A stretch of 64,000 bases of DNA from contig NZ_AMBZ01000006.1 of the NCBI RefSeq assembly GCF_000293805.1, forward strand, positions 124,001 to 188,000. The letters are read 5' to 3'. Positions within the stretch are counted from its first letter, which is position 1; each line of letters opens with the position of its first letter. This DNA comes from Paenibacillus alvei DSM 29. Its GTDB lineage: Bacteria; Bacillota; Bacilli; Paenibacillales; Paenibacillaceae. Both the position numbers and the translations under genes were made by a program. This document shows positions 47,544 through 57,040 of this stretch, one piece after another. The notes under the pieces were generated by a model. It searched no databases. It was not told the origin of the DNA and worked only from the letters and a program-made list of their open reading frames with translations.

Positions 47544-48722
47544 TTATTCCGATATGCTTGGTGCATTCGCCTCTTGGTGCGGCTTGCCTGCAATACGACT
47601 TCCGCTTTCCTTGCCATGAACCGGTACAGCGCCAAATGCCACCCACGACCACGGAGTTGCACGCGATATGATATATACGATGAACCAAGTGCCGAATAAC
47701 GCGAATATCCAGCCACCTGCAATATACAGTGCATACTCGATTGTATTTCCTTTTACACCTATCTTTCGATAAATAGCGAGCAGCAAAGGATGCAGCAAAT
47801 AGATACCGAAAGAACAAACTCCCAACGAGGTCGTCCAGGAAGATATTTTTCTCCCACAGCAGTAATATAGTACATATGAGATTTGAATAAGAATAATGCA
47901 CGACAGTATCGAATGTACATACCAGACGAGCTCATACCACAACGTGTTGACGAATATCTTGCTCACATTCGCGCGGTAAAAGATGTATGCATGATAAATT
48001 CCGAGCATGATCCACGCACCCCATAAAACAATCCAGCCCAACAATTGCTTATATCCATTAGTGAAGCGAACGAGCCAATTACGGAGCGATTCGTATTGCA
48101 AGGCAATCCATGCCCCTAATATGAAGTAAGACAAATATGAGATTGCCAGATTTCCTCTTGGAATTTGCCAACCGTATTTATTGCCGATAATAAATCCCCA
48201 TTGCAGCAATGCTGCGGCCAAGAACAGAATTGGGACGGCCTGGCGCATCTTTTGGATTATGGCTAACAAAAGTGGAAACAGTACATAGAACTGCACGATA
48301 ATAATAATATAATACAGATGCGTATATGCCCTTCCACTCAGTAGATCTCTCACAAAATCATAAGCAACCGACCACGATAAATGGAATAGCACACCATTAC
48401 GATAAAGCTGCAAGACAAAGTATAATACAGAAAAAACAAGGTATGGCACTAAAATGTAAAGTAATCGTTTCCGGTAAAATTGGCGGATGACACCGCCGCT
48501 TAACGGTTTGTCCATATAATTATAAAACAATACGAAACCACTTAAGAAAATAAATACGGGTACTGCAAACTTACTAAAGATATTCACTACTAAATAAAGT
48601 GGATATGAACGAGTGCCTATCGTTAATGCTACCGCTTCCGATGTCGCATGTATCGCCAGAACCGCCATGATTGCAAGTGCCCGATAAGCATCGAGCTCTT
48701 GTATTCTTTCCTTCAATGTCAC
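47544..48722 (-). CDS. Acyltransferase 3 family membrane protein
   Basis: The protein has about 392 residues when started at GTG 48722 (MTLKERIQELDAYRALAIM), which has GAGGAG upstream; an ATG 51 bases earlier lacks support. It has ten membrane segments. The family signature is ELDAYRALAIMAVLAIHATSE with the conserved His, then FVFLSGFVLFYNY and the RKRLLYILVPYLVFSVLY segment. Such enzymes acylate cell-surface sugars, peptidoglycan or lipids, comparable to OatA and WecH. The acceptor is unknown. Confidence 0.88.
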   Translation of the reverse strand: MTLKERIQELDAYRALAIMAVLAIHATSEAVALTIGTRSYPLYLVVNIFSKFAVPVFIFLSGFVLFYNYMDKPLSGGVIRQFYRKRLLYILVPYLVFSVLYFVLQLYRNGVLFHLSWSVAYDFVRDLLSGRAYTHLYYIIIIVQFYVLFPLLLAIIQKMRQAVPILFLAAALLQWGFIIGNKYGWQIPRGNLAISYLSYFILGAWIALQYESLRNWLVRFTNGYKQLLGWIVLWGAWIMLGIYHAYIFYRANVSKIFVNTLWYELVWYVHSILSCIILIQISYVLYYCCGRKISSWTTSLGVCSFGIYLLHPLLLAIYRKIGVKGNTIEYALYIAGGWIFALFGTWFIVYIISRATPWSWVAFGAVPVHGKESGSRIAGKPHQEANAPSISE

Positions 48723-49073
48723 GCATTTCAACTCCTCAATGAGTATGATTACAATGCGAAAAGTGCTTTTCACCGTCTATGACGATGCGAATTCCGAAAA
48801 TGTGACATTAAAATTAAAAAATTGTGAATTTTTCCGATTCAGAACATGCTAAAATAGCATACAAGTAGATAGGTATGATGTAGAAGAGAGGTATGATGTG
48901 GATCTAGTGGCGATTTGTATGTAGTGTTTGGAACAATCTCTCTATTATATTTCCATAAAATATATTACATAACCTTTTTCTTCCTTGCAATTACAACTTT
49001 CTGGCTGTATTCAATTTGAGTCGTCGGCAATATGGAAGTACCAGCAAAAAAGCACAATACTAGTGTAAACAAA
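48723..49073. other. AT-rich gap with a palindrome and a direct repeat
   Basis: No gene is visible. ATGCTA-aaa-TAGCAT at 48846-48860 is a perfect dyad. AGGTATGATGT occurs twice, at 48871-48881 and 48889-48899, 18 bp apart. These may be regulatory sites for the acyltransferase gene to the left. The rest is featureless. Confidence 0.4.
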
Positions 49074-49117
49074 AAAAGATCGAGTGCGGGAACTTTCGTT
49101 CCTTCACTCGATCTTTT
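49074..49117 (-). terminator. Terminator of the solute-binding-protein array
   Basis: AAAAGATCGAGTG at 49074-49086 pairs with CACTCGATCTTTT at 49105-49117, and an inner GGAAC/GTTCC pair extends the stem. A T run follows on the minus strand. It lies 24 bp beyond the last lipoprotein gene of the array. Confidence 0.9.
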
Positions 49118-49140
49118 AGCTTGATCTCTTTTTCATTCAT

Positions 49141-50573
49141 TTATTGATCTTGCTTGGCTTTTTCCCGTGACCGATCCAACATTTCTTGCCCCTTGAGTTG
49201 AAGCTCAGCAACTGCCTCATCCAGCGTTTTCTCTTGGTCAATCAAGGATTTCAGCACATCCGACAGTAAAACATCAAATTCGGAATGAAAACCCGCCGGA
49301 ATACTCTTTTTATCAGACACTCCACTGGCTTGCATTGGCTTTAACAGATAGAACGCATCCGTTTCCCGCCCTCTAAAATCCTTGAAATAGTCTGACCGCG
49401 TGGGGAGCGTATCGTTCATAGCCTTCCCTGCAACCTGCGCCATTTCCGGCCCGTTCACGAACTTGACGAATTCCCAAGCCGCCCGCTTGTTCGGAGAATC
49501 CGCAGATATGGCATAGATCTCCGATAATTTCACGTAAGCTGATTCATCGGGCTTAGCAGGATTAACAGGCGCGGCCGCGATGCCCCAGTCGATCTCCGGT
49601 GTCTTCGAATAGTAGGGAATATCCCGCAAAAAGGAAGCAAACCACGGTGCTTGAATCGTCATTGCAGCTTGACCTATGTAGAACAACTCGTTCGATCGGC
49701 TGTATTGTTTCAAGTAGTCTCTATGTTTCTCAAAGTCGCTATCGTCGTATCCATCAAGCTGTTCGCCCTCCTTCATCGGGGGAGGCGCATAGGCTGCATG
49801 ATTGCGGACGGCATCTGCCGTCATCTTCATCGCTTCCTTCCAACCATCCGAATCGATCAACAGCTTGCTTGATTTCTCGTCAACAAGCTTTAGTCCCGAT
49901 GCAGCGGCGATATCATACATCAAACTTGCTGGCCCTTTCGTTTGATACAAGCCAAACACTTGCTTCTTTCCTGATTCGACGCTCGCAAATCTCTCTGCCA
50001 GATCAAGAAGCTCCTTCCACGTCATTTTCCCGTTAGGCGGCTCGATTTGATACTTCTTGAACAAATTGCGATTATAATAGATGACATTTGTCTCAAAGGA
50101 TGGAGTAAGCCCGTACAACTTTCCGTTCCCTTTTGCCCGCAGCCTATCGATAAGTCCAGGCATGAATCCGTCCAGCTTGTATTGATCCTGGCTAATGGCC
50201 GGCTCTATGTCATACAACCTCCCTTCTTGAGCGAAGGTCTCAAACATGCTTTCATTCAAAAACAGCACGTCCGGCTTATACTTATCAAGGAGCTTCTTTT
50301 TTCTTCATTCCAATCGAATGATTCCTCTTTGTCGGCACCGCCGAACATCTCCTCCTGACTAATAACCTCGACGTCAATATCAGGGCTCATCATTTTGAAG
50401 AAGTTCCCATAATCCTGATAGAATGCATCTTCACTTTTATAGACGACCCTGATCTTCCCCTTACCATCTTTAAGTGGCGCTAGTTCTGACCGCTCTCCGA
50501 AACAGCCGCTTATAAGTGATATCATTGTCAGCAGTACTATACAAATCTTCCACTTTTTTAGCACGTATTTCAC
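49141..50573 (-). pseudogene. Solute-binding lipoprotein 1 of the array (frameshifted)
   Basis: The joined gene encodes about 477 residues of the SBP_bac_1 fold. The lipobox is SLISGCFG. The core carries the array-wide motifs EDAFYQDYG, DGFMPGLIDRL, GKLYGLTPS, VIYYNRNLFKKY and ISADSPNKRAAWEFVKFVNGPEMA. The frame breaks at the T6 run 50297-50302 (plus strand). One more base joins NEEK to KLLDKYKPDVLFLNES. Its closest relative is protein 5 of the array (shared APLKDGKGK and DVLLLNESMFE blocks), which suggests a block duplication. It is the last gene of the second transcription unit. Confidence 0.85.
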
Positions 50574-50733
50574 ACTCTCCCTAGTCTATGTTATAAACAA
50601 TATCACTCAATCTATTAGATGTTCTTATTGCCCCATAGTGCTCTCGCTTCCCTCAGGATTTGAGAGATCGAACGGCTCACCGGGCTTGACATTTACGAGC
50701 GTCATGCATGACGTGCCCCTTAACCATCTTGAG

Positions 50734-52077
50734 TTATGAACTGCCTGTTGGCTTCTTTTTCGACTTTTCACGCAGCTGCACCAGTGCGTCCTGCGCTTTA
50801 ATTTCCAATGCGGCAGCCGCTTCGTCCACAGATTTCTTATTATCAATGACGGCCTGAAGTTCTTCCATCAGCGTTTTATTAAACACTCGATAGAATTCAA
50901 ATCTGGAAACATTCCCCCACATGTTATTGCCTTCCTTGGCCTTCAGCATATAGAACGCTTCCATGCTCTTCCCCTTAAATTCCTTCAAGTAACCAGTTCG
51001 TGTTGGCAATTTGCCATCCATTGTACGCGAACGGGCATGCGCCATCTCCGGTCCGCTCGCAAACTTGACGAATTCCCAGGCCGCCCGCTTATTCTGTGAG
51101 TTGGCTGAAACCGCGAAGAGCTCGTCAAAATACACGCCTGTTGATTCCTCCCCAGGTTCAATTGGGACAGTGACAATCTCCCAATCAACAGGCTCCTGAT
51201 ATTTATAGCCCCATGAAGTCGGAGGCCCAGATATTGTCATTGCAGCCACGCCATCGTAAAAGTCATTTTGTGAGGAGTACAATTGACTCTCAGGACGGAA
51301 ATAAACCGCATTGTTGCGTACGGCATCCGTCGCCAACCTCATTGCTTGTTTCCAGCCATCCGAATTGAAGAATACCTTCTCTCCTGTCGGATCGATCAGC
51401 TTTAAGCCGGCGGTATCGGCGATGTCATACATCAGTTCACCAATATTGCCATAGCTATGGTAAAAGCCATGCACCGGACGGCCTCCATTCTTGACGGTAG
51501 AGAATCTGGCAGCCAAATTGAATACCTCTTGCCAAGTCATCTTGTTCGTAGGCGGATCGATCTGATTCTCCGCGAACAATTTCGTGTTATAATACAGTGC
51601 CTTCATTCTCACATATGGAGCCAGCCCATATAGCTTGCCGTCACCTAAACTTTTGATCGTATCGATGAGCCCCGGCATGTAGCCCTCGATATCATAACCG
51701 TCCTGCCTTATCACTTCATCTAGACCATAGAGCCTGCCGTCAGTTGCGAATTGCTTGAACGTAGTGTCGTTCAGCATGTATACATCCGCCTCCGAATTCT
51801 CGAGCAGTTTCTTAACTTCCGCTTCCCAAGCTTCCGCGCTAATCATCTTCCCGAGATTTTTGAGCACTTGAACCTGTGGGATGACTTCGACTTCAATCTG
51901 CGGGTACTTCATATTAAAGTACTTTCCGTAATCGCGGTAGAATGCATCCTCATCCTGGTAGAGCACTTTGATTTTACTTGGCTGCAAAGGCTCCAGCACT
52001 TCCTTCTTGCCGAAGCAGCCGCTTATCAGAGAAATGACCGTCAGCATCAGTATTGCTATTTTCCATCTATTATGCAT
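50734..52077 (-). CDS. Solute-binding lipoprotein 2 of the array
   Basis: This intact 447-residue lipoprotein has the lipobox SLISGCFG, then LEPLQPSKIKVLYQDEDAFYRDYG. The remaining array motifs are also present: EGYMPGLIDTIKSLGDGKLYGLAPY, ALYYNTKLFAENQIDPP and VSANSQNKRAAWEFVKFASGPEMA. The fold is that of family-1 extracellular solute-binding proteins, which normally bind oligosaccharides and feed CUT1 permeases. The start overlaps the end of fragment 3 by eight bases and has AAGGAGAG upstream. No permease lies nearby. Confidence 0.87.
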   Translation of the reverse strand: MHNRWKIAILMLTVISLISGCFGKKEVLEPLQPSKIKVLYQDEDAFYRDYGKYFNMKYPQIEVEVIPQVQVLKNLGKMISAEAWEAEVKKLLENSEADVYMLNDTTFKQFATDGRLYGLDEVIRQDGYDIEGYMPGLIDTIKSLGDGKLYGLAPYVRMKALYYNTKLFAENQIDPPTNKMTWQEVFNLAARFSTVKNGGRPVHGFYHSYGNIGELMYDIADTAGLKLIDPTGEKVFFNSDGWKQAMRLATDAVRNNAVYFRPESQLYSSQNDFYDGVAAMTISGPPTSWGYKYQEPVDWEIVTVPIEPGEESTGVYFDELFAVSANSQNKRAAWEFVKFASGPEMAHARSRTMDGKLPTRTGYLKEFKGKSMEAFYMLKAKEGNNMWGNVSRFEFYRVFNKTLMEELQAVIDNKKSVDEAAAALEIKAQDALVQLREKSKKKPTGSS

Positions 52078-52477
52078 ATCTTTCTAGCTCTCCTTCTTTG
52101 TTTAAGCGCAGTTCACAATGAACCCTGATTTTTTCTATTGTAAAATTCAAATCCTTTAACATCCGGCTGTCCAGCATATATACATCTGCGTTCGCTTCTT
52201 CGAGCAGCTTCTTTACTTCCGCCTCGTATTCATCCGCGCGAATCATCTTTCCGAGATTTTTGAGCACCTGAACCTGCGGAATGACTTCAACCTCAATCTG
52301 CGGATATTTCATATGGAAGTACTTTCCGTAATCGCGGTAAAATGCGTCCTCATCTTGATAGACCAGCTTGATCTTGCTTGGCTTAATCGGTTCCAGCACT
52401 TCCTTCTTCCCAATACAGCCGCCGATGAGAGACATGACCAATAAAAGTAGAACTGCTATTCTCCAATTTTTGCGCAT
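52070..52477 (-). pseudogene. Solute-binding lipoprotein 3 of the array (truncated remnant)
   Basis: Only the first 110 residues are array-like (SLIGGCIGKKEVLEPIKPSKIKLVYQDEDAFYRDYGKYF through ADVYML). A 25-residue unrelated tail then runs into the ribosome binding site of gene 2. It is nearly the same as the start of protein 2, so it arose by duplication of gene 2 followed by deletion of about 330 codons. The shortened product would be an exported lipopeptide-like fragment. It remains first in the second unit, directly behind its promoter. Confidence 0.75.
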
Positions 52478-52553
52478 GCTTCTTCTCCATCTCTGTTCTT
52501 TTTCCCCGGGGTTGAAACACTTCTCACATTTACTCTCTTAGAAGCTCTCCTAA

Positions 52554-52587
52554 TATATAACAATCCTCGCGATGTGAAATGTGACAC
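52554..52587 (-). promoter_or_regulatory. ECF-type promoter-like element before the second array unit
   Basis: On the minus strand GTGTCAC (52587-52581) is followed after 17 nt by TTGTTATATA (52563-52554). The same two blocks, with a 16-nt gap, precede the ECF sigma gene at 60.2 kb. It lies about 75 bp before the start of gene 3. The matching blocks suggest recognition by the sigma factor of the locus, but no start-site data exist here. Confidence 0.65.
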
Positions 52588-52693
52588 ATTGTAAAATTAA
52601 ATGAAACAGAGACCGTCAACTGATCGACGAACCATATACTTGACGTAAGTCAGTTGCAAGTCATTCGGGTATCAATCGTAAGAGGTGAGCAAT

Positions 52694-52731
52694 AAAAAAA
52701 TCCGTTAAAGTTTGGGCTTCAACGGATTTTT
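52694..52731 (-). terminator. Terminator between the two array units
   Basis: AAATCCGTT-a-AAG pairs with CTT-c-AACGGATTT, and a long T run follows on the minus strand. It ends the first unit (sigma to gene 4). It falls inside the open frame of gene 4 as written, but just after the stop that one extra base would create. Confidence 0.85.
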
Positions 52732-54150
52732 CCACCTATGTCGGACTATTTTATTTGTTATTTTTCCGTTCAATCGCGTCTTCTGTTGCAGTTCATGCGC
52801 AACCCGAAGCGCTTCTTGCCCCTTCATTTGCAGCTCATTTACCGCCTCTTCTACAGACTTTTCATTGTCCAAAATGGCTTGCAGCGCTTCATTCAGCAAT
52901 GCCTGGAAAGAACTGATATATTCTTCAGGGACGTTCTTGTTGCCCCACAATACATCCATCGAAGAAAACTCTTTCAGCTTCAACGCATAAAAAGCTTCTG
53001 TGCTTCTGCCGTCCAGCTCTTTGAAATATTCCGGCCGGGAAGGAATAGAAGGAATCATGCCGACATTCGTCCGAGATGTCACCTTCGCCATATCCTCACC
53101 GTTTACAAATTTAATGAATTCCCATGCGGCATCTTTATTCTGGGAATTTGCAGCGATCGCATAAATGTCGCGAAAGTACACATCTCCCGTTTCGTTGGGC
53201 GTTAAAGGATCGACCGGAGTCGTCACGACATCCCAATTGATTTTCGCACCTTTCTTGTCTCTTAGAACCCTCAAATCCCATGGATTGCCAAGCTTCATCG
53301 CAGCCTGTCCTGTGAAGAAAAGCCCTTTTTCCGGTTCAACAGGTTGAGGGCCTTTTTGGGTCGGAGTATACAGCGCCTTACTCCGCGCCGCATCCGTCGC
53401 CTGCCGAATGGCCTCCTTCCAGTCAGCCGAGTCGATTAACAGCTTCTCTCCCTTAGCATCGAACAGCCTTAAGGCGGTTGAAGTAGCAATTCTATACATC
53501 AGGCTGTCTGCTCCGCCAATATCCTGGTCTATCGCATATAAATGTTTATCTTTACTGCCTGCATTCGTTACTCTTGCAGCCAGTTCAAAAAATTCCTTCC
53601 AGCTCATTTGATTTCGAGGAGGCTCGATATTATGCTCCTTGAATATATCTCGATTGTAGTATAATACAGAGGTATCAATGCTGGGCGTCAACCCGTACAG
53701 CGTCCCCTTGCCCAACACTTTGAGCCTGTCGATAAGTCCTGGCATGAAACCTTCAATATCAAAGCGATCCTGCTTAATGGCCCCGTCGATCGCATACAGC
53801 TTCCCGCCTTGGGCAAATTCTTTATACTTTTCCTCATCCAACAACAATACGTCCGGCTGATACTTATCCAGCAGTTTTTGCGACTCCTTCCCAAAATCGA
53901 AATCGGGCTGGTTGAACTTGGAATACAGCTCCGATTTACTGACAACTTCGACGTCAATTTCGGGGTGCTTCAATTTGAACAATTGCCCATAATCTCGATA
54001 AAATGCCTCTTCATCCTGGTAGACGACTTTAATTGTCCCTTTAACCTTCTTGACGGACTCCGATTCCGAGTCGTTCCCGAAACAGCCGCTTACCAAGGAC
54101 ATGATGAGAAGGAGCATTATCCCCATTTTCCAGATTTTTTGCACTCGCAA
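52705..54150 (-). CDS. Solute-binding lipoprotein 4 of the array
   Basis: This 481-codon lipoprotein has the lipobox SLVSGCFG and a Ser/Glu-rich linker, then TIKVVYQDEEAFYRDYG, EGFMPGLIDRLKVLGKGTLYGLTPS, VLYYNRDIFKEHNIEPP and IAANSQNKDAAWEFIKFVNGEDMA. The last 17 residues read across the terminator. An extra base in the T5 run 52761-52765 would instead end the protein after LNGKNNK at 52751, 20 nt before the hairpin. The true C-terminus is therefore probably there. Gene 5 lies 69 bp upstream. Confidence 0.85.
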   Translation of the reverse strand: MRVQKIWKMGIMLLLIMSLVSGCFGNDSESESVKKVKGTIKVVYQDEEAFYRDYGQLFKLKHPEIDVEVVSKSELYSKFNQPDFDFGKESQKLLDKYQPDVLLLDEEKYKEFAQGGKLYAIDGAIKQDRFDIEGFMPGLIDRLKVLGKGTLYGLTPSIDTSVLYYNRDIFKEHNIEPPRNQMSWKEFFELAARVTNAGSKDKHLYAIDQDIGGADSLMYRIATSTALRLFDAKGEKLLIDSADWKEAIRQATDAARSKALYTPTQKGPQPVEPEKGLFFTGQAAMKLGNPWDLRVLRDKKGAKINWDVVTTPVDPLTPNETGDVYFRDIYAIAANSQNKDAAWEFIKFVNGEDMAKVTSRTNVGMIPSIPSRPEYFKELDGRSTEAFYALKLKEFSSMDVLWGNKNVPEEYISSFQALLNEALQAILDNEKSVEEAVNELQMKGQEALRVAHELQQKTRLNGKITNKIVRHRWKNPLKPKL

Positions 54151-54219
54151 TTCTCTTCTCTCCCCTGTGAAATTTATGCATTTGGCTCCGCATGCACAGA
54201 ACCAGATTATAAGATTACC

Positions 54220-55572
54220 TTACGATTTCTTCGCTGCCGCTTCACGCGCTTTTATTAATGCTTGCTGCCCCTTCATATCCAGCTCCATGAGCGCTTCTTC
54301 TATCGTCTTCTGTTTATCTATGATCGCTTGCAATGCCTCTGACAACAGCGGGTCAAATAAGTCGTAAAATCCGTGAGGAATGTTCTTGTCTTCCAGCAGC
54401 CCTCTGCCTTCTTTCGGCTTTAGGAGATAGAACGGTTCCGTGCTTCTGCCATCCAGCTCCTTAAAATAGCCCGTGCGCGTCGGCATCTTCCCGTTATTCC
54501 CCAGTGCGGCAATCTGAGCCATGTCCGTTCCATTTACGAATTGAATAAATTCCCATGCCGCTCGCTTATTTTCTGAATCTGCGGATATCGCATAAATTTC
54601 CGATAAGTGTACATAGGCTGATTCATTCGGGCTGGCCGGATCGACCGGAGTTGTGACGATGCCCCAATCAATCTTCGGCGTTTTTTCATACATCGGAACT
54701 TCTTTCAAACGAACAGTGAACCAGGACTCTTGAAATGTCATCGCGGCTTTTTCTTGGTGAAAAGGCTCGTAAAAACGATCCATGCGCTCATTGTTTGCGT
54801 CTTGCTCTGGTATGTACACGGACTTATTGCGGATTGCATCCGCAGTCATCGTTACAGCTTCCTTCCAGCCCTCGGATTGAATCAGCAGTTTCTGTCCTTT
54901 ATTGTCAACCAGACGGAGCCCAGAGGCAGCCGCAATATCATACAACAGCTTTTCGGGTTTCTCCGTCTGATACAGTCCATATGCCCCTGCGTTCGCGAAT
55001 CTGCCCGCTAAGTCCAACAATTCTTTCCAGCTCATTTTATCTCTCGGCGGTTCGATATTATATTCTTTGAACAACCCACGATTGTAATACAACACAGGAG
55101 TCTCGAAATAGGGTGCCAATCCGTACAGCTTCCCGTTCCCCTTCTCTTTCAGTCTGTCGATAAGTCCCGGCATGAAGCCGGCAATATCATATTTATCCTG
55201 GTTAATGACCATATCGAGATCATATAGCCTCCCGTCTTGGGCAAAGGCTTCGAACATGCTCTCGTTCAGCAGCAATACATCGGGCTTATACTTTTCTATT
55301 ACTCTCTTCTTTTCCTCGTTCAAGTCAAAGGGGGAATTCTTAGCTTGTTCAAACAATTCATCCTGGGCGATGACTTCAACTTCAATATCCGGATATTTCA
55401 TCAGAAATAAGTTCCCATAATCTCGATTGAATGATTCCTCATCCTTATACACGATCCTGAGCTTCCCTTTGCCGTCTTTCAACGGCGCCATCTCTGAATT
55501 TCCACCAAAGCAACCGCCCAATAGTGACGTGATTGTCAGCAATAGGAGTCCAACTTTCCATTTTTTATACAT
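54220..55572 (-). CDS. Solute-binding lipoprotein 5 of the array
   Basis: This intact 450-residue lipoprotein has the lipobox SLLGGCFG. The family blocks are DEESFNRDYG, PDVLLLNESMFEAFAQDGRLYDL, AGFMPGLIDRLKEKGNGKLYGLAPY, VLYYNRGLFKEYNIEPP and ISADSENKRAAWEFIQFVNGTDMA. A helical C-terminal tail ends in LIKAREAAAKKS. It is most like protein 1. The gene follows gene 6 by 86 bp in the first transcription unit. Confidence 0.88.
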   Translation of the reverse strand: MYKKWKVGLLLLTITSLLGGCFGGNSEMAPLKDGKGKLRIVYKDEESFNRDYGNLFLMKYPDIEVEVIAQDELFEQAKNSPFDLNEEKKRVIEKYKPDVLLLNESMFEAFAQDGRLYDLDMVINQDKYDIAGFMPGLIDRLKEKGNGKLYGLAPYFETPVLYYNRGLFKEYNIEPPRDKMSWKELLDLAGRFANAGAYGLYQTEKPEKLLYDIAAASGLRLVDNKGQKLLIQSEGWKEAVTMTADAIRNKSVYIPEQDANNERMDRFYEPFHQEKAAMTFQESWFTVRLKEVPMYEKTPKIDWGIVTTPVDPASPNESAYVHLSEIYAISADSENKRAAWEFIQFVNGTDMAQIAALGNNGKMPTRTGYFKELDGRSTEPFYLLKPKEGRGLLEDKNIPHGFYDLFDPLLSEALQAIIDKQKTIEEALMELDMKGQQALIKAREAAAKKS

Positions 55573-55658
55573 ATTTCTCTCGCTTTCACCTTTTTATTGT
55601 CGTTTTTGGGACGACACATATGTTGTATGCTGCCTCATAGCTTCCTATCAACGATACC

Positions 55659-56966
55659 TTATTTTCTGGTTTCATTGCGTGCTTGCATCAGCACCTTTTG
55701 TCCAACTTTCTCCAACACGGCGGCTGCTTCATCAATCGTTTTTTGATTCTCTATCACGGCCTGCATTTCTGCTCGCAGCGGCTCTACGTACATGCGAAAA
55801 AAGGGCTCCGGAACATGAGCGTTCCCCCATTTTTTCGCTGTTTCCCTCACTTTCAGCATATAGAAGGCCTCAAGACTTTTGCCGTCATATTCTTTCAAAT
55901 ATCCTGTCCGCGACGGCAACGTCCCGTTGTATGTTTTGGAAAGGGCTTTTGCCATTTCAGCTCCGTTCACGAGCTTGACCAACTCCCAAGCCGCCCGCTT
56001 ATTGGGAGAATCGGCTGATATGGCGAAGATTTCACGCGAATTTATATTCACGGACTCATCATTGCGAAGCACGGGCATGGTTACGATGCCCCAATTCATA
56101 TGAATTCCGTTTTGCTTGAGCGACAGCATGAGACCTGGCGAATCGAACGTCATTGCCGCTTCTTTGTTCATAAAATGTTTTTTGCTGCCATTAGAATGTA
56201 AAATAATCGACCCGCTGCGGATTCCATCCGTGACGAGCTTCATAACGCTTTTCCAGCCGTCCGTATTGATAAGCACTTGTTCTGCCTTCTCGTCGAATAG
56301 CTGTAAGCCAGAGTCGAAGCCGATATTCAGTACCTCGCGTCCGGGATCGGAATAGGTTTCCTCCAAGCCGTACACGTGCCCGCCACTGCCTTGACCCGTA
56401 AATCTGCCTGCCAAATCCATTAGCTCCTGCCAAGACATTTTATTTTTCGGCGGTTCAATCTGATATTCCTTGAACAGATCCTCATTGTAGTACAGGGCAT
56501 GTACGATGACGCGCGGCACAAGGCCGTACAGATCCCCTTTGCCTAACGCCTTGAGCTTGTCGATAAGTCCAGGCATGAACCCATCCACATCAAAGTTATC
56601 TTGATGAATGGCTGTCTCCAAGTTATACAGCTTGCCCTCCTCAACGAAGGCTTTGAACATCTCCTCATCTAACAGCAATACATCAGGATTGTATGTATTC
56701 AGGAACTTCCTAGTTGCTTCCTTATAATCATTGACATGATTGAATTCGGTAATGAGCTTCGACTTGCTGATCACTTCCACGTCAATTTGCGGAAATTGTA
56801 ATTTGAAGTATTTCCCGTAATCCTCAAAGAATGATTCCTCATCGAGATAGACGACCTTGATTGTTCCTGCTTGAAGTGGCTCGAGTTCTTCTTTTTGTTC
56901 GCCGCAACTGCTCAGCAAGGATAAGATCGTCAGCATGAAAATCCCCGTTCTCCATACCCTTTTCAT
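55659..56966 (-). CDS. Solute-binding lipoprotein 6 of the array
   Basis: The lipoprotein has about 435 residues from MKRVWRTGIF at 56966, placed by AGGAGGATATCT; the frame opens 13 codons earlier. The lipobox is SLLSSCGE. Array motifs are DEESFFEDYG, PDVLLLDEEMFKAFVEEGKLYNL, DGFMPGLIDKLKALGKGDLYGLVPR, ALYYNEDLFKEYQIEPP and ISADSPNKRAAWELVKLVNGAEMA. It is complete. Binding specificity should differ from its relatives because the middle region, residues 180-270, is the most divergent part of the set. Confidence 0.88.
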   Translation of the reverse strand: MKRVWRTGIFMLTILSLLSSCGEQKEELEPLQAGTIKVVYLDEESFFEDYGKYFKLQFPQIDVEVISKSKLITEFNHVNDYKEATRKFLNTYNPDVLLLDEEMFKAFVEEGKLYNLETAIHQDNFDVDGFMPGLIDKLKALGKGDLYGLVPRVIVHALYYNEDLFKEYQIEPPKNKMSWQELMDLAGRFTGQGSGGHVYGLEETYSDPGREVLNIGFDSGLQLFDEKAEQVLINTDGWKSVMKLVTDGIRSGSIILHSNGSKKHFMNKEAAMTFDSPGLMLSLKQNGIHMNWGIVTMPVLRNDESVNINSREIFAISADSPNKRAAWELVKLVNGAEMAKALSKTYNGTLPSRTGYLKEYDGKSLEAFYMLKVRETAKKWGNAHVPEPFFRMYVEPLRAEMQAVIENQKTIDEAAAVLEKVGQKVLMQARNETRK

Positions 56967-57040
56967 AGATATCCTCCTACTCTCCTTCTCACCTAATTTA
57001 CGCAACAGCCCGATGCTTACCGATACGGGTACTCATGTGT

